Assembly (NCBI RefSeq): GCF_010093535.1
Contig: NW_022985163.1
Coordinates: 2,078,960-2,142,959, forward strand
Direction of reading: 5' to 3'
DNA: 64,000 bases
DNA from: Lindgomyces ingoldianus
Taxonomy: Eukaryota; Ascomycota; Dothideomycetes; Pleosporales; Lindgomycetaceae
A model generated the notes under the pieces. It worked only from the letters and a program-made list of their open reading frames with translations, ran no database searches and was not told the origin of the DNA. Position 1 is the stretch's first letter; each line of letters opens with the position of its first letter. Positions 45,465 through 57,238 of the stretch are shown here, in pieces. Both the position numbers and the translations under genes were made by a program.

Positions 45465-47443
45465 ATGGGATTCGAATATGCGCTGGTGTATGCAGCATCT
45501 GAATGTCCAGTGGGCCGAATACTGACGACTGGTGATCAGACATGTCAAGTATACCATTCCACCAGCTATACTACTCACTCTTCTTTACCGACCTTTATTT
45601 GCGAGGCTTGATGCCTACAAGATCGGATTTCTTATTACGGTATTCAAGACGACGGTCTAATAGCCTCCACTAATAGCAGTAGATTGCTGTCATTTCCACT
45701 ATACCATGGGACTCGTACCTTATTCGCAACCGCATATGGAGCTACCCAGCTCATGTCATCATCGGGCTAAAGCTTTTTGACATTCCCGTAGAAGAGATCT
45801 TCTTCTTTGTCATCCAGACCTATAACACATCGCTCCTGTATCTCATATGCAGTAGACCTACCTTTCAGCCTGTCTACCTCCGCTTCGAGCGATCTGCTGC
45901 CCACCCGCTTGGGTCTGTTAACCCTCAATGGCGATACTACAAACTATGTGGTCAGTTAGCATTTGCAATAATAATCAAACTAGGGCTAGGTATGGTTGGA
46001 GGAGGAGGTGAATCGACATACTTAGGATTAATTATCATTTGGGCGGTTCCATTTCTGCTACTTCTTTGGTATGAGCTCCATCCAATACGCCATATTAAAG
46101 CCTGGGTTGATATGGTGTCAGGAGTCTCGCATACCAGTTCCTGTTGGGGCTTCCTATTTTGAATACCGCGATACCAATCTTGCTGCCCACGTTATACCTG
46201 TGGGTTATCGATACTTTAGCGCTAAAGCGAGGGACTTGGGTAATCAGCGATGGCACTAAATACGGATTTCATCTTTGGGATGGTCTTGAAATAGAGTGAG
46301 TCTGGAATATACTTGCTCAACATAAAGTTAACCATTACCAGAGAGGCCTTATTCTTCTTTGCTACGAATTCCCTCATCGTTTTTGGCCAGGTCGCTTTTG
46401 ACAACGCCCTTTCGATCCTCTACACATTCCCGCATCTCTTCCCAAACCCGCCCGTCCTACCCTCGCCAACACTCCTCGTCCGGGCATTGCTCAAACCTGC
46501 CTCAGAATATGATGAGCATCGGATCATGGGGCTGCATGATGCAGTCCATCGCCTACGGATCAAAAGCCGAAGCTTCTACCTTGCAAGCTCAACATTTCAA
46601 GGTCAAGTTCGCACCGATCTCTTGTTACTGTACTCTTTTTGCCGCGTTGCGGATGACTTGGTCGATTGCGCATACTCTGAGGCCGAAGCTGCGTCGTGGG
46701 TCACAAGACTCCGCGATTTCCTAAAAGCATCCTATAGGGATGAGAACAGCCTTGGTTCTATGAAAGACTACGTTCTTCTGAATTTCCCTCCCAACGCACA
46801 ATCGGCGCTCCTCCAAGTTCCATTCCCGAAGTTGTCCCGCCAGCTTTTAGAAGAACTCTTGGATGGCTTTGATATGGATCTTAGCTTCGCAAACCCCGTC
46901 TTCGCTCATCCAATCAAAATCGAGGCTGATCTTCAGATGTATGCTCGTCGCGTCGCAGGTACCGTTGCGCAAATGTGCCTAGAGTTGATCTTCTTCAACT
47001 ACCGAAGTACACTCTCCGTGGAAGAACAGCGACATGTTCTTGACGCAGGGAACCGCATGGGAATTGCCCTGCAGCATGTAAACATTGCTCGAGATATTTC
47101 GGTCGATGCAAAAATGGCGCGTGTGTACATTCCGGAGACCTGGATTAAAGACGAAGGTCTCACCTATAATTCGGTTTTGAAGAATCCTCAGGGGGCAAGA
47201 GTAGAAAGGTTGCGTGCTCGGTTGCTTGATCGGGCCTTCGAGATGTATGAGGGCGCGAGAAATGCGATCGAGGATCTTCCGGTAGAAGCACGAGGTCCGA
47301 TCAGAGTAGCAGTAGAGAGCTATATGGAGATAGGCAGGGTGCTTAGACAGGACGGATATGTTGTTAAAGCTGGCCGAGCCACTGTGCCCAAGCTGAGAAG
47401 AGTGAAGGTTGCTTGGAGAGCGCTGAATGGGACTGCCGCGTAG
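45465..47443 (+). CDS. carRA: Bifunctional lycopene cyclase / phytoene synthase (CarRA/AL-2 type)
   Basis: Five exons, 45465-45487, 45540-45639, 45683-46068, 46122-46295 and 46342-47443, give 594 aa. The N-terminal domain (to about residue 240) is the membrane-bound lycopene cyclase: [73 protein letters not shown]. The C-terminal domain is phytoene synthase, with Asp-rich sites ADDLVD near residue 330 and [18 protein letters not shown] near 470, which bind geranylgeranyl diphosphate through magnesium. It makes phytoene and later closes the lycopene rings, giving beta-carotene together with CarB. No lesion is seen. Intron 2 is only 43 bp; its placement restores [12 protein letters not shown]. 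It is divergent from carX and followed in the same direction by carB. Confidence 0.93.
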
Positions 47444-47715
47444 ATAGATTACCGATCCAGCTTTGTACCTTCTCACGTGAAAGTCTTGAACAAAAACTTC
47501 ATCGCTAACAAGCGAACGAAATCAATCAGCCTTTCAGCCCTTATCCTTGTCACAGTTCTGAGACTTCGCATCACCTCCCAAGGTCTGCAAAAGGCTTAGG
47601 GTGTGAACCGAGTCGGTCTTTTTGGCCCTCTTTCCCCGACCCCCCCTCAACACTCACGTCATGACTTTATAGAAGCGGACTCAGCGTGTCCCACGCAGTT
47701 CTTACCACCATTCTT

Positions 47716-49623
47716 ATGGCTTCTGGAGAAAGAGAAGCGATTGGAAATATGAAGAAGCCCAGCGTCCTAGTTGTAGGCGCTGGAATAGGGGGTGTTGCCA
47801 CGGCCGCTCGGCTTGCAAAAGCTGACCTAAAAGTCACTGTCGTTGAGAAGAACGACTTCACAGGCGGGAGATGCTCCTTAATACATCGAGGTGGATATGT
47901 GAGACAGCCAAAATTCACTTCAACCAAACCTCTGAGATTTCACTAATCGAAATATAGAGATTTGATCAAGGTCCCAGCCTACTGCTTCTTCCCCATCTTT
48001 TTCACGAAACATTTCGAGACCTAGGAACGAGCATGGAAGCTGAAGGAATCGAACTAGCGAAATGTGATCCCAACTACATAGTCCATTTCCACGACTCCAC
48101 CAAATTCAGTCTCTCAACTGACCTCTCGGCCATGAAACCTGAAATCGAAAGATTTGAAGGCAAAGACGGCTTCTCTCGCTATCTCTCCTTCCTGCAGGAA
48201 TCCCATCTTCATTATGAACTATCGATCACCCATGTCCTCCGGAAGAACTTTTACTCTTTGTTAAGTATCCTTAGGCCGAGCTTCTTGCGACATTTGCTGG
48301 AGTTGCACCCTTTTGAGAGTGTTTATGGGAGGGCGAGTAGGTATTTTTGGACGGAAAGATGCAAGAGGGTGTTCACGTTTGCGAGTATGTACATGGGGAT
48401 GAGTCCGTTTGAGGCGCCAGGGACGTATTCGCTGCTGCAGTATACGGAGCTAGCTGAAGGGATTTGGTATTCAAAGGGTGGGTTTCACAAGGTACGGATT
48501 TTACTGTGTTCAACTGCGTGTAGCGGTCGAATTCAAATTCCACATCTGAACTCATTCTGATAGTGTTTAGGTTATCGATGCCCTCGTTGATGTTGGGAAA
48601 CGAAGTGGAGTAGAGTACCGTTTGAATACTCCAATATCGCAAATCTGTCTCTCGGAGGACGGGAAACGAGTAACAGGAGTAACTCTCGCCCATTCCAACG
48701 AAACGCTAACTGCGGACATTGTGATCTGCAATGCAGATCTTGTCTACGCATACACCAACCTTCTCCCTACAACATCTTATTCACGAGCTCTCTCCAAGCG
48801 AGAGGCGTCTTGCTCAAGCATATCTTTCTATTGGGCACTAGATAAACAGTTCCCCGAGCTCTCTGCCCACAATATTTTCCTCGCTGAAGACTATAAGGAA
48901 TCTTTTGATAGCATTTTCAAGAAACACCTAATACCTGACGAGCCGAGCTTCTACGTTAACGTACCTTCACGCGTGGACCCTAGCGCTGCGCCGGACGGCT
49001 GCGATGCCTTCGTCGTCCTGGTTCCTGTTGGTCATCTGCTGGACTCGGAATCGGGAGCGCATGAAGGAACTAAGAACACTTCCAGAAATCCGACAACACA
49101 GGATTGGGATGCTATGGTATCGGCGGCCCGTATCACGATACTCAAGACTATTGAATTTCGTCTCCGGATCTCGCTTGGCCCACATATTGTACACGAGGCT
49201 ATCAACACTCCACCAACATGGCAGACGAAGTTTAATTTGGACCGGGGGGCAATTCTTGGGCTTTCTCATTCCTTTTTCAATGTACTATGCTTCCGGCCCA
49301 AAACCATGCACTCGAGGTTTAGGAACTTATTCTTTGTTGGAGCGAGTACGCATCCTGGCACAGGTGTCCCAATTGTCCTTGCTGGTGCAAAGATCATGAG
49401 TGAGCAAGTGTTGAAGACCTGGTGGCCAAAAGGACTACAGAAAGAGAGAAAAGATGCGACGGAAAAAGAGTTTGTTAGTCCGCTAGATAGAGCTCCTACT
49501 TTCGCTTCGTTAGGCTGGTTTCATTGGATGTTGGTGCTCATACTGGGCCTTGCCACAGCAGTGTTTGGGGGGCTCTTTGGAACTTGTGACTGGGGCAAGG
49601 GAGGGTTTGTTGGAGATTGGTGA
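47716..49623 (+). CDS. carB: Phytoene desaturase (CarB/AL-1 type)
   Basis: Three exons, 47716-47898, 47958-48491 and 48571-49623, with introns of 59 and 79 bp, give 589 aa. An in-frame Met at 47686 would add 10 residues, and one at 47749 would start right at the fold. The N-terminal dinucleotide-binding motif is VLVVGAGIGGVATAARLAKA, then GGRCSLI..GGYRFDQGPSLLLLP formed across the first splice. Later family motifs are SMYMGMSPFEAPGTYSLLQY, GGFHKVIDALV and the C-terminal FVGASTHPGTGVPIVLAGAK. A hydrophobic segment (LVLILGLATAVFGGLFG) near the end anchors it to membranes. The FAD enzyme converts phytoene stepwise to lycopene (or further). It is 272 bp downstream of carRA and has no visible damage. 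Confidence 0.93.
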
Positions 49624-50839
49624 GTGGAGCTATTGGGTTGAAGGCTGATTTCAGGCGGTTAAAAATACCAAGAGTTCAACTTTGGAGCCGATATGCGTTT
49701 ATAATCCACCAACCATAATTCACTACACCAGCTGCGTCGATTTGAGCAGGGTATAATTTTTAATAACTAAATGTGCGCTCATTTATAGAATTAGTGTTTG
49801 TAGCGATTTCAAACCTTCATCCGCAAATCTGCAGTTCGCAAGTACGAGTCCCTATTATAGCCTCACCAAGGCTCTTTACTAATTAAAACAATAGAGCAAG
49901 CCACTCTCCCACCTATCTTATTATGTCTACTAATGTTGTAAAAGGAAATAAATAAAAAAGAAGTGGCTTAAGGAAAAAGACATACGTATAGTGCCTTGAA
50001 GGCCTTTACGCCTAGCTAGAGTCATGCAAGTCCGTGATAAATTTGTAGCTGGACGGAGACAGATTTCGACTGCTCCGGAAATGGTATCCATTGGTTGCCT
50101 GAGAGCATGGGTGTGCAAGCTGAGAATCTTAACACTACTCCCACTACGGATCCGTCTCGAGTCATCTATCACCTCTCACCCATCGAAGAAGTTGCCGCTT
50201 TAAAATTTTCTTGAAAATAGGCTTAAACTCCATGGGGTGAGTTTAACGCTGTCCACGGAGGAAACAAATCTTGCCGTACTCACAAGTCTGAAGTACAGCA
50301 AACAAAGCTTTCGATAAGGCACTTGAGCGCCTCTTGAACTCTCCTCCGGAGGGAGAGAGGTAGAACTACCCGCCATGCGCCTCTGCGAAAGACTTGCTCG
50401 ATGGGTTACAGAAGCTCGAAGTATTGACTAAGAAAGCCAAAAGGTGGCGCGTTGCTGGACAAGTAAAGCTCATCGAGAAGTTCGACGAACCCGTGAACCC
50501 TTTTTCGAAGTCACTACAATTATGGAATCGTCACGTCCAGAGTATGCTTCAATATTTGGCAAATATTTCATTCCTTTGCTCCGTACTTTTACACTTGTTG
50601 GGCCCATTTGTGACGCTGGCAGACGCGAAATTTACATAGTTTTAAAATAAGGATAGGTGGCTATATTAAGACAAAGAGTGCATAAGGGCGACGAAAAGGC
50701 GGGGTTTAAGGGCTAACGGTGAAAGCGATAAGTTATTAATATTTCTGTTTTGATAATACTAAAAGTAATACTCCTCACTGAGAATGCTGAATGCACGGAA
50801 TCAAACACCTCACAAAGCTGAGGCCCGAACCCAAGTTTC
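49624..50839. other. Interval without a supported gene
   Basis: The carB 3' flank, then about 1 kb with locally AT-rich sequence near 49740-49980. A plus-strand open frame at 50394-50639 (with KLEVLTKKAKRWRVAGQVKLI) has a helical look resembling part of fungal HeLo-type proteins, but it is short and lies in no convincing gene model, so it is not called. Confidence 0.4.
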
Positions 50840-51880
50840 TATCGTGTGATTCGGGATCGATAATGATATGCCGTCGATTCGTTTGAAAATATTTTGGCAA
50901 GCGATATCGACCAATTGAGGCGTAATGATAAATTCTTTAAAAATCGATGCTGACGATGCTTAACTGGGGTTATTAGATGAAGATGCGGTAGAGTTCGGAG
51001 TAGACCTGTGCTGTGATATGATTCCTTGCTGAACGTCGGAATTATGATAGTACGCATGACCACCAGTCAGATCCTCCTAGCACAGCAGACCTAAGGACCA
51101 CACATCATACTTGCGAAAATCGACGTTGTCTCTAGCATGCTGCTTCGTCGCCTAAGGTCTCAGGTGCGTTGTAAACCATCGTCCCACCATATCTCTGCTT
51201 AACATTCGAATCGCCCTCAGAATTGTAAAGGTGAAGAGAGTGTCCAAAATCGGATATACACGCGGACATACCGCTAGTTCGTGATGCCTCAAATAGATCT
51301 TGCTGCAATGGAGTGGCAGCGCTGGCAATGTAAGGCGTGACTAGGACAATGTCCAGCTTGAGATCTCTATATGTGATACTAGAAACATACAGAGAATGGA
51401 TTCTTTGTGCGACATCTTTGCAGAAGAGTAGCTTCTCGGGGAGCTGACTTCGTTATTCTTCAGGAATGAACGCAGAGTTCCTTCCGCGACGAACTCGGTT
51501 ACGAGAAATGAGATTGGGCGACTGCGCTCAATGTTCCAGCCATATCCAAATATGCTCAAGATGTTGTTGTGATTTGCGAGAGAATGCATGACCTATTACA
51601 GACACAGGGCGCGATTAGTCCCGATACAGAAAAGGCATTTCGGGTTTCATCCTTACCTCAACATCTCTCAATACACATGCCACTTGACGTTCAAAGGTGC
51701 TGAAATTTCCAGTCAACGATGGCAGTCTCACTTGCTTCACTGCATAAAGCTTCCTCGATCTAATGTATGGATCGAGACTCCTTGTACGAGACTCCTTCCC
51801 CCACAATCGCGTCGTGTCGTAAGCTGGGGCATCGAAAACCTCAAGGCTGAAGCGCTGGATGGTTGCGAGACGCCTCCCAC
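50840..51880 (-). pseudogene. Decayed protein kinase-like gene
   Basis: Minus-strand pieces follow kinase order: KLYAVKQVRLP with the ATP-site Lys (about 51730), an intron near 51600-51650, then VMHSLANHNNILSIFGYGW, SFLVTEFVAEGTLRSFLKNNE, a second intron-like gap, the catalytic loop read as YRDLKLDI (about 51350), ACISDFGHSLHLYN, and RYGGTMVYNAPET (about 51170). After this the frame is lost; KYDVWSLGLLC followed by a stop (where Trp is usual) continues in another frame at about 51080-51110. The magnesium-binding Asn of the loop is Ile and HRD is YRD. I read it as a pseudogene or at least an inactive kinase. The 5' part (to about 52150 or beyond) is unclear. Confidence 0.6.
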
Positions 51881-53070
51881 GCTGGATAGGATTGTTCGAG
51901 ATACATGGCAGGTGGTTACCTGTTTCAGAGGTCAGCGAAGATTGAACAGTATTTGGAAGATTCTTACATCAAAAGGAGATTCCATCCAGCGACGCCAGTG
52001 TTCTCGCAAGATCTATTGCCCCCTTCGGACTCTAGACGGCCCCATGGAGATGGAGAAGGATGTCTCCATCGTATTAAACAGGATGACAGGCTGCAAGGAT
52101 TCTTCCAGTGAGGCTGGGGCTGAGGCTCTTTCAGTGCCAGCTGTCTGATCTTGCATTCGTTTTACGTTCCTCCCATGAACGAGCAGTAGAGTCGACCTAG
52201 ACCTGTAGCCTCCATGGTGCCCTTCGAGTACGATGTTCTCTTTAGAACTCGTATTAGTAATGGCTATATGCAGGTAAAATGCTAGATCCATTGAGCATGG
52301 CAGGCGAATTTCCAATCTCAAGGTTGCGTACGGAAGCCTAGCGGTAATACTTGGCATTACACCTGGCAGGCGTGAGATGTGAGGGTCAGCTAGCCCGCCG
52401 CTGGGTCGCCCGGTCTTGGTGGAGATAACGCTGTCGTGGCAGTGGCAGTCAGGGTTTGGCGCGCAATGACGTAGAGAGTTCTGGCCTGGCGTGGCTGCCA
52501 TCTGTTGTCTCTGTTCCCGGTCTGCTTCACAACATTATGCGAACTTCGTAGTGCTTTCCTCGTGTCACTCAATTTTCTGCTGGCATATCCTAGTTCTTCA
52601 CCCTCACGCAAGAAATTAGGAGCGCTGTCGCATTGCATCCATGTCGCATTGCATCCATCCCACATTTCCTACATTTCCTACGCCATAGGGAGCGTGCTAC
52701 CATCTCAAGACCACAGAAAGTCAAGGTGCAAGAGCCTGTTTTAGAGCGGGAGAGAGCACCTGACAGAGCCTTTTTATCTGGGGCCAGAGCTTCACAGATT
52801 CTCTGAAATTACAGCCAAACTGGACGACAAATGATCTCGCACTACCGGGCGGATTCGACATGGCGCCGAGGTCTGCAAGTTGCTCTCAAGACGCTGCGTC
52901 AATCGCCCACTACCTGGAATTCGCCGATATAGAATGACAGAACGAGTGAAAACAAACCTTGAGAACAGCTCTGCGCTGCACTGTTTATTCCCAGGCTCTT
53001 GTACTATACGTTACCCGTCAAATCCCAACCAAATCGTAAAGGCTAAGCGCGAATCCGACAAATTCCACGA
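51881..53070. other. Possible upstream part of the kinase pseudogene, then intergenic
   Basis: A minus-strand open frame at 52013-52501 (162 codons) may be an N-terminal exon of the decayed kinase gene, since a short segment RAIDLARTLASLDG can be read near 51970-52020 and an intron-like GTAAGA..CAG stretch follows. The evidence is weak. The rest, to 53070, shows no gene; an imperfect CATCGCATTG/CCATGTCGCATTG duplication is near 52626-52650. Confidence 0.35.
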
Positions 53071-56000
53071 CTAACGATACGTGTAGCAGAATTCAATACA
53101 AGCCTTGGTCACCTTCTCCATATTGAGCCCTGGGTTGCTGCTTTCCTTCAACTGGACCATCCAAGTCGTGAACGGGCCAACTGCAGCGGCGGAGGGCGCA
53201 TCTCTCACAATCTCGCCAGATTCGGTGATCACTGGCTCTGCACCTGTAAAGTCCCCTGTCATGTTCTCCTTTGCTTGAGCTGCCGCAGGCGTGCAGTCGT
53301 CAATGGTCTTGACAGCGGTGCTATCATACGCAAACTTGACCACCACTATCTCGTGATCGAAATCGAACCATGTCCCGTTTTCATCACAGAACTGTTCTCG
53401 TCCCATGTGTTTGAGCTCAACTTGGATGAGGTGTTGACCAATTGCATTCTGTGAAACAGTCGCCCCAAGTGCCCAGAAGCGAACTTGATGGAGGCGAACT
53501 AACGACTTTCCGGCAAATAATTGGTGGAGTCTTTTTGGGTCAAGAGTCAGATAGACACCGTACGTCTTACTCTCCTCTTTGGTAATGCTGTCAACTTCTA
53601 CGATACCTCTCTTCAAAGTATCAAGCTCTGCAGCGTTCAACGGTTCAAACGCTCCGCGACCATGATCATCTGGGGGCCAAACACTCGGTCGGAATTTCGT
53701 GAACGAGGCCATTCGATCATAGCAGACGTTCCAAATATGATCTCGAGCTGTCTTCAGGCAGTCCAGGGTTGGAACTCCGGATTTCAATGCGTCATCGAGT
53801 TCTGCGGTGCTTGAGATCTTCATCAAGCCCCAGAAGCTTCCAGCTCTCGCGGCGTAGTCAAGGCTCTGCATCACGGCAAAACTATAATCATTGATGGCCT
53901 TCTTCATCCAGGTATATATCAGTGGCAATCCCTGATTAGCAGCATTTTCGATCACTTCGTCTCCTTCCCGCTCTTGCTGGCTCTTGTAGAAATCTTCGCT
54001 TGAGGAAGCATCCCCCAATAGCTGCAACGCTGCAGTGTAGCGCAACATTGCGTCGTTCCTATCAAGAACTGTTTGCATGTACTCATCGAGAGCAGTGGAC
54101 AGTGCGTCTCGGTCTGACTTTGGAATTGCGCTTTTGAAGTCATTTATGACTTTATTGATATCCTCTTTGGCAGCAAGGATGGCTGTTTGATCGGGTGGAG
54201 TGATGCTTCCGTCGGGTCCAACGGTCGGGTCAGCGATGCATTGGTTGAAAGATTCCAATGTAGCGTTTTGAAGAGCTGTCAGCTGGTCGATTACGCAGTC
54301 CTTTTCAACATCGTATCCTTCGGTATTATGAACCGTGGAGAAGGCCTTATATCCTTCAGCGGCGACTTGTCCAATTGCAGACAGCTTGGACGGCATCATA
54401 CAGAAAGATGCAAAGCCCTCCACAATGTCTTGGGGATTGAAGTTCAATTTGTTCTGAATGTCGTCCTTGACTTTATCCATTTGCGCTGTGATTTTATCAT
54501 GCTTCTGCTCCAATTTCGGCTTCGCTGCTCGAATCTTAGCAACATAGCCCTGCATAATGCCGGATGAATTAGTCAGTTGGTCAATTTGCACTTTAGCAGC
54601 GGCCAAGCCATCAGCATTAGCAATGCTTTGTGCGATTTCCTTTTCGATCTCTTTTGCATTGGTGCGTAGAGCGTCTTCGTAGCGCTTGAGTGTGGTGGTT
54701 TGCTTTTCTAATATGATGAGCATGGAGTTCAGAGTGTTGAAGTACAGCCAAAAGGCCAACCTGGGAACCCAGTTGGGCGCATGCCCGAAAATATCCTGGT
54801 TCAGACCGATTCTGTTCAATTTGGTGGTAGTCTGGTTCAGAAGGGATCCCAGCTGCGCTACGGGTTTCTTATCTGGGGAAATGATGAGCTTCCAATCGTC
54901 TCGCGCTTGCTGGTACGCTTTTGCTAGAGGTGACTTCAAATCGGACGTATTCAGTGTTGGCACAAACGCAAGTCTCTTGGTGAGTCTTGAGTATACTTCT
55001 CGTGCGTTGCCGACATCCCCTGAGAAGTAGAACGCATCGCCTTGGTTCGAGAGCATTTGGCACTGATCGGGAAATGCAGTGACAATATCAACCTTCAGGT
55101 CTTCTTCTTGTCCGTCAAAATTGAGACATTTTGCGGTTATCGTACCCGGTTGACCGTTCGAACCTTTGTTTCCAAACTTTCCTCCTGTCGTCAATCCCTG
55201 TACGCCTCCCTTTCCTGCAAACCAATTAGTATCGGAAGAAGAACAAATTTTGCTAAATAGCAGTGGTATCTACCTCCTTCGACGCTACAGACTCGGTTCT
55301 GAAGCCCGGATTGAATCGCGTTAAGGGATGCGTCGAGCGCGTCTCCTATATTCTTGAAGCAGTCCCACATCGCTGAACCAGATTTGGCCGCCACTTGGGA
55401 AGTTGCCATTTGAGTACAGTCATTTATCGCGGTTGCCATTTTTGCTTCTCTATCTGCGCCTCCGTTTGTGAACCATTCCGAAATTAGCCCACACGCAGCC
55501 TTGCACCTGTCTATGTCGGCCTGAGCAACATTTTGAGGTGGATTGTAAAGACTTAAAAGCTGCTGCAAGGCGACCTGACATGATGAGGCTGATTTCTGGT
55601 TGGGCATGGTCGGTTTGGGATGGAAAGCGGAAGGTTTGTTGATGACTTGGTTGAGGGCTTGTACCAAGGAGCCTAGAGCAGCGGCAAAGTTACCGAAATT
55701 AGTACAGGTCTGCTTACACTCCTGGATGAATTCGGGTGAAAATCTCTTGGGAATTCCACTTAGTGGAGAAGGATTGTCTGCAGGAAACAGCTTTGACAAC
55801 GCTTGCTGCACTTGTTTTGGCCATGGGGTCTGTGGCTTCAACATTTGCGTCAATGTCGACTTTAAAGTCCGGGCCTGACATCCGTAGTAGACTGATATCT
55901 GACCTGTAACGAAACATTCAATCTTAGAAGTCTAGATAGGTTAAACAAAAAGAGGTAGGTGGATTACCTGCATTGCCACCATTGCCGCCAGCGAGCATTC

Positions 56001-56478
56001 CCGCATCACCACCTGGCACAATATTACACCCTACGCCCCCATCACCGCCATCAGCGATAAGACGTAGATGATCTACGATGTCTTCGTCCATATTCTCGAC
56101 GTATAGCCATATTTTACCTCCAGTCCCTCCATTTTGCGCTGTGTTAGTTCCACCTGCATCTGCTCCTTTATCACCACGGACGTCAATTGTGGCGCCTGAT
56201 TGCGACTCGATGATCAAAAAAGAGCAAAATATGCCCAGTTCAGGTTCTTGATACGTTCCATCTGATCGCTTTTTTACACCTATATGTGGAATATCTGCAA
56301 GTGTGACCTTTTCCGAGTAGATCAAGCAACTGATTACGGAAAAGCCGAAATTGCTGTCAAGAAGGACGCCTTTTGACGTCGGATTAGCGAGTCCTTCAAC
56401 GCTGAGAGTAAGGATTCTGTCTGGTGTTTTGTAATCATTCCTGATGTCCCGGTTAGGGCCGATTGCGGTGGAGGCCAT
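53071..56478 (-). CDS. Large uncharacterised protein with Gly/Asp-rich N-terminal segment (1094 aa)
   Basis: Three exons, 56478-55968, 55903-55274 and 55214-53071, with introns of 64 and 59 bp, join in frame to 1094 aa. Family not recognised. Residues 1-90 look beta-rich (RILTLSVEGL, CSFLIIESQSGATIDVRG). About residues 95-172 is Gly/Asp-rich (GADAGGTNTAQNGGTGG, then GGDGGVG, GGDAGMLAGGNGGNAG), and a second Gly patch is formed across exon 2/3 (VEGGKGGVQGLTTGGKFGN). The rest is mostly helical, with a TPR-like piece (GDAFYFSGDVGNAREVYSRL) and a coiled-coil-like stretch (LKRYEDALRTNAKEIEKEIA). No signal peptide is seen. It is divergent from the 1103-aa gene. Open frames at 56490-56955 look protein-like and could be extra 5' exons, but I could not join them convincingly. 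Confidence 0.7.
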
Positions 56479-57238
56479 ATCTTGCTGTGGTGATCGATAT
56501 AGTGCTGGGTATTGGATTCCAGTTGATTTGCATCACTGCTAGTCCTTCCTATATAACAAGTACCAAAAATTTCACCGAGTGGAGGGGGTGTATAGCTAGA
56601 ACATGAAACGTGGTCAAGTGATAATTCTAGTCGTATGACTTCGCGTGATCCGTGATCACATTTTCGCCCTCCTTGATCTGATGTAACAACAAACATGAAG
56701 GGCCGACCGTTAAAATTGTGATGTCACCCTCTGATATAAGAACATGCAGCCCGTATATGCAAGCCTCGGTAGGATGTCGCCGCCTTGCATGTCCTCGGTT
56801 GCGTTGAACTCAACTGTGGCTGTCCTAATTTCGCGAGCCAGGCCCCTGCAACAGATGGGATAATGTATGCACTTGTTGCGAGTCTGGGCTGACATGGCGT
56901 GGCCGTTGTGAACATCTCCTGGAGCACTACCGCCGCCAAGAATCATTTCTTGCAACTATGGTCACCAGTCTTAGGAGCATTAACTTCAACTGCACATGAC
57001 CGATTGATGTTTTGCGTTCGATGTCAGCTCATATTATGGTGTTCGGCAGTTGCGCGAGAGGACTAGCTTCGACGAGGGGCCAAGGGCTCAGAGCTGTGTA
57101 AGGTTTTATAAAAGAGTTATTATCTAGCATGACTAAAATCCTCCCCCGTCTTTGCATTCTTACCCTAATCACTCTCATACATTCACTCTCGACTCACGAT
57201 AACCGTCACTCTTAACAGCAATTTCAAACAAACCCAAG
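56479..57238. promoter_or_regulatory. Shared divergent promoter region of the 1094-aa and 1103-aa genes
   Basis: About 760 bp between the two divergent starts. On the plus side a TATA-like TATAAAAG (57107-57114) lies 125 bp before the ATG and is followed by a C/T-rich leader (57140-57210), the usual look of a well-expressed fungal promoter; the start context is CCAAGATGG. On the minus side, open frames at 56490-56955 may be coding, which would shorten the true intergenic region. Confidence 0.55.

Noticed and set aside
49740..49900. Possible tRNA gene in the AT-rich stretch after carB
   Set aside because: No cloverleaf with A and B box sequences could be formed; no tRNA was recognised anywhere in the window.
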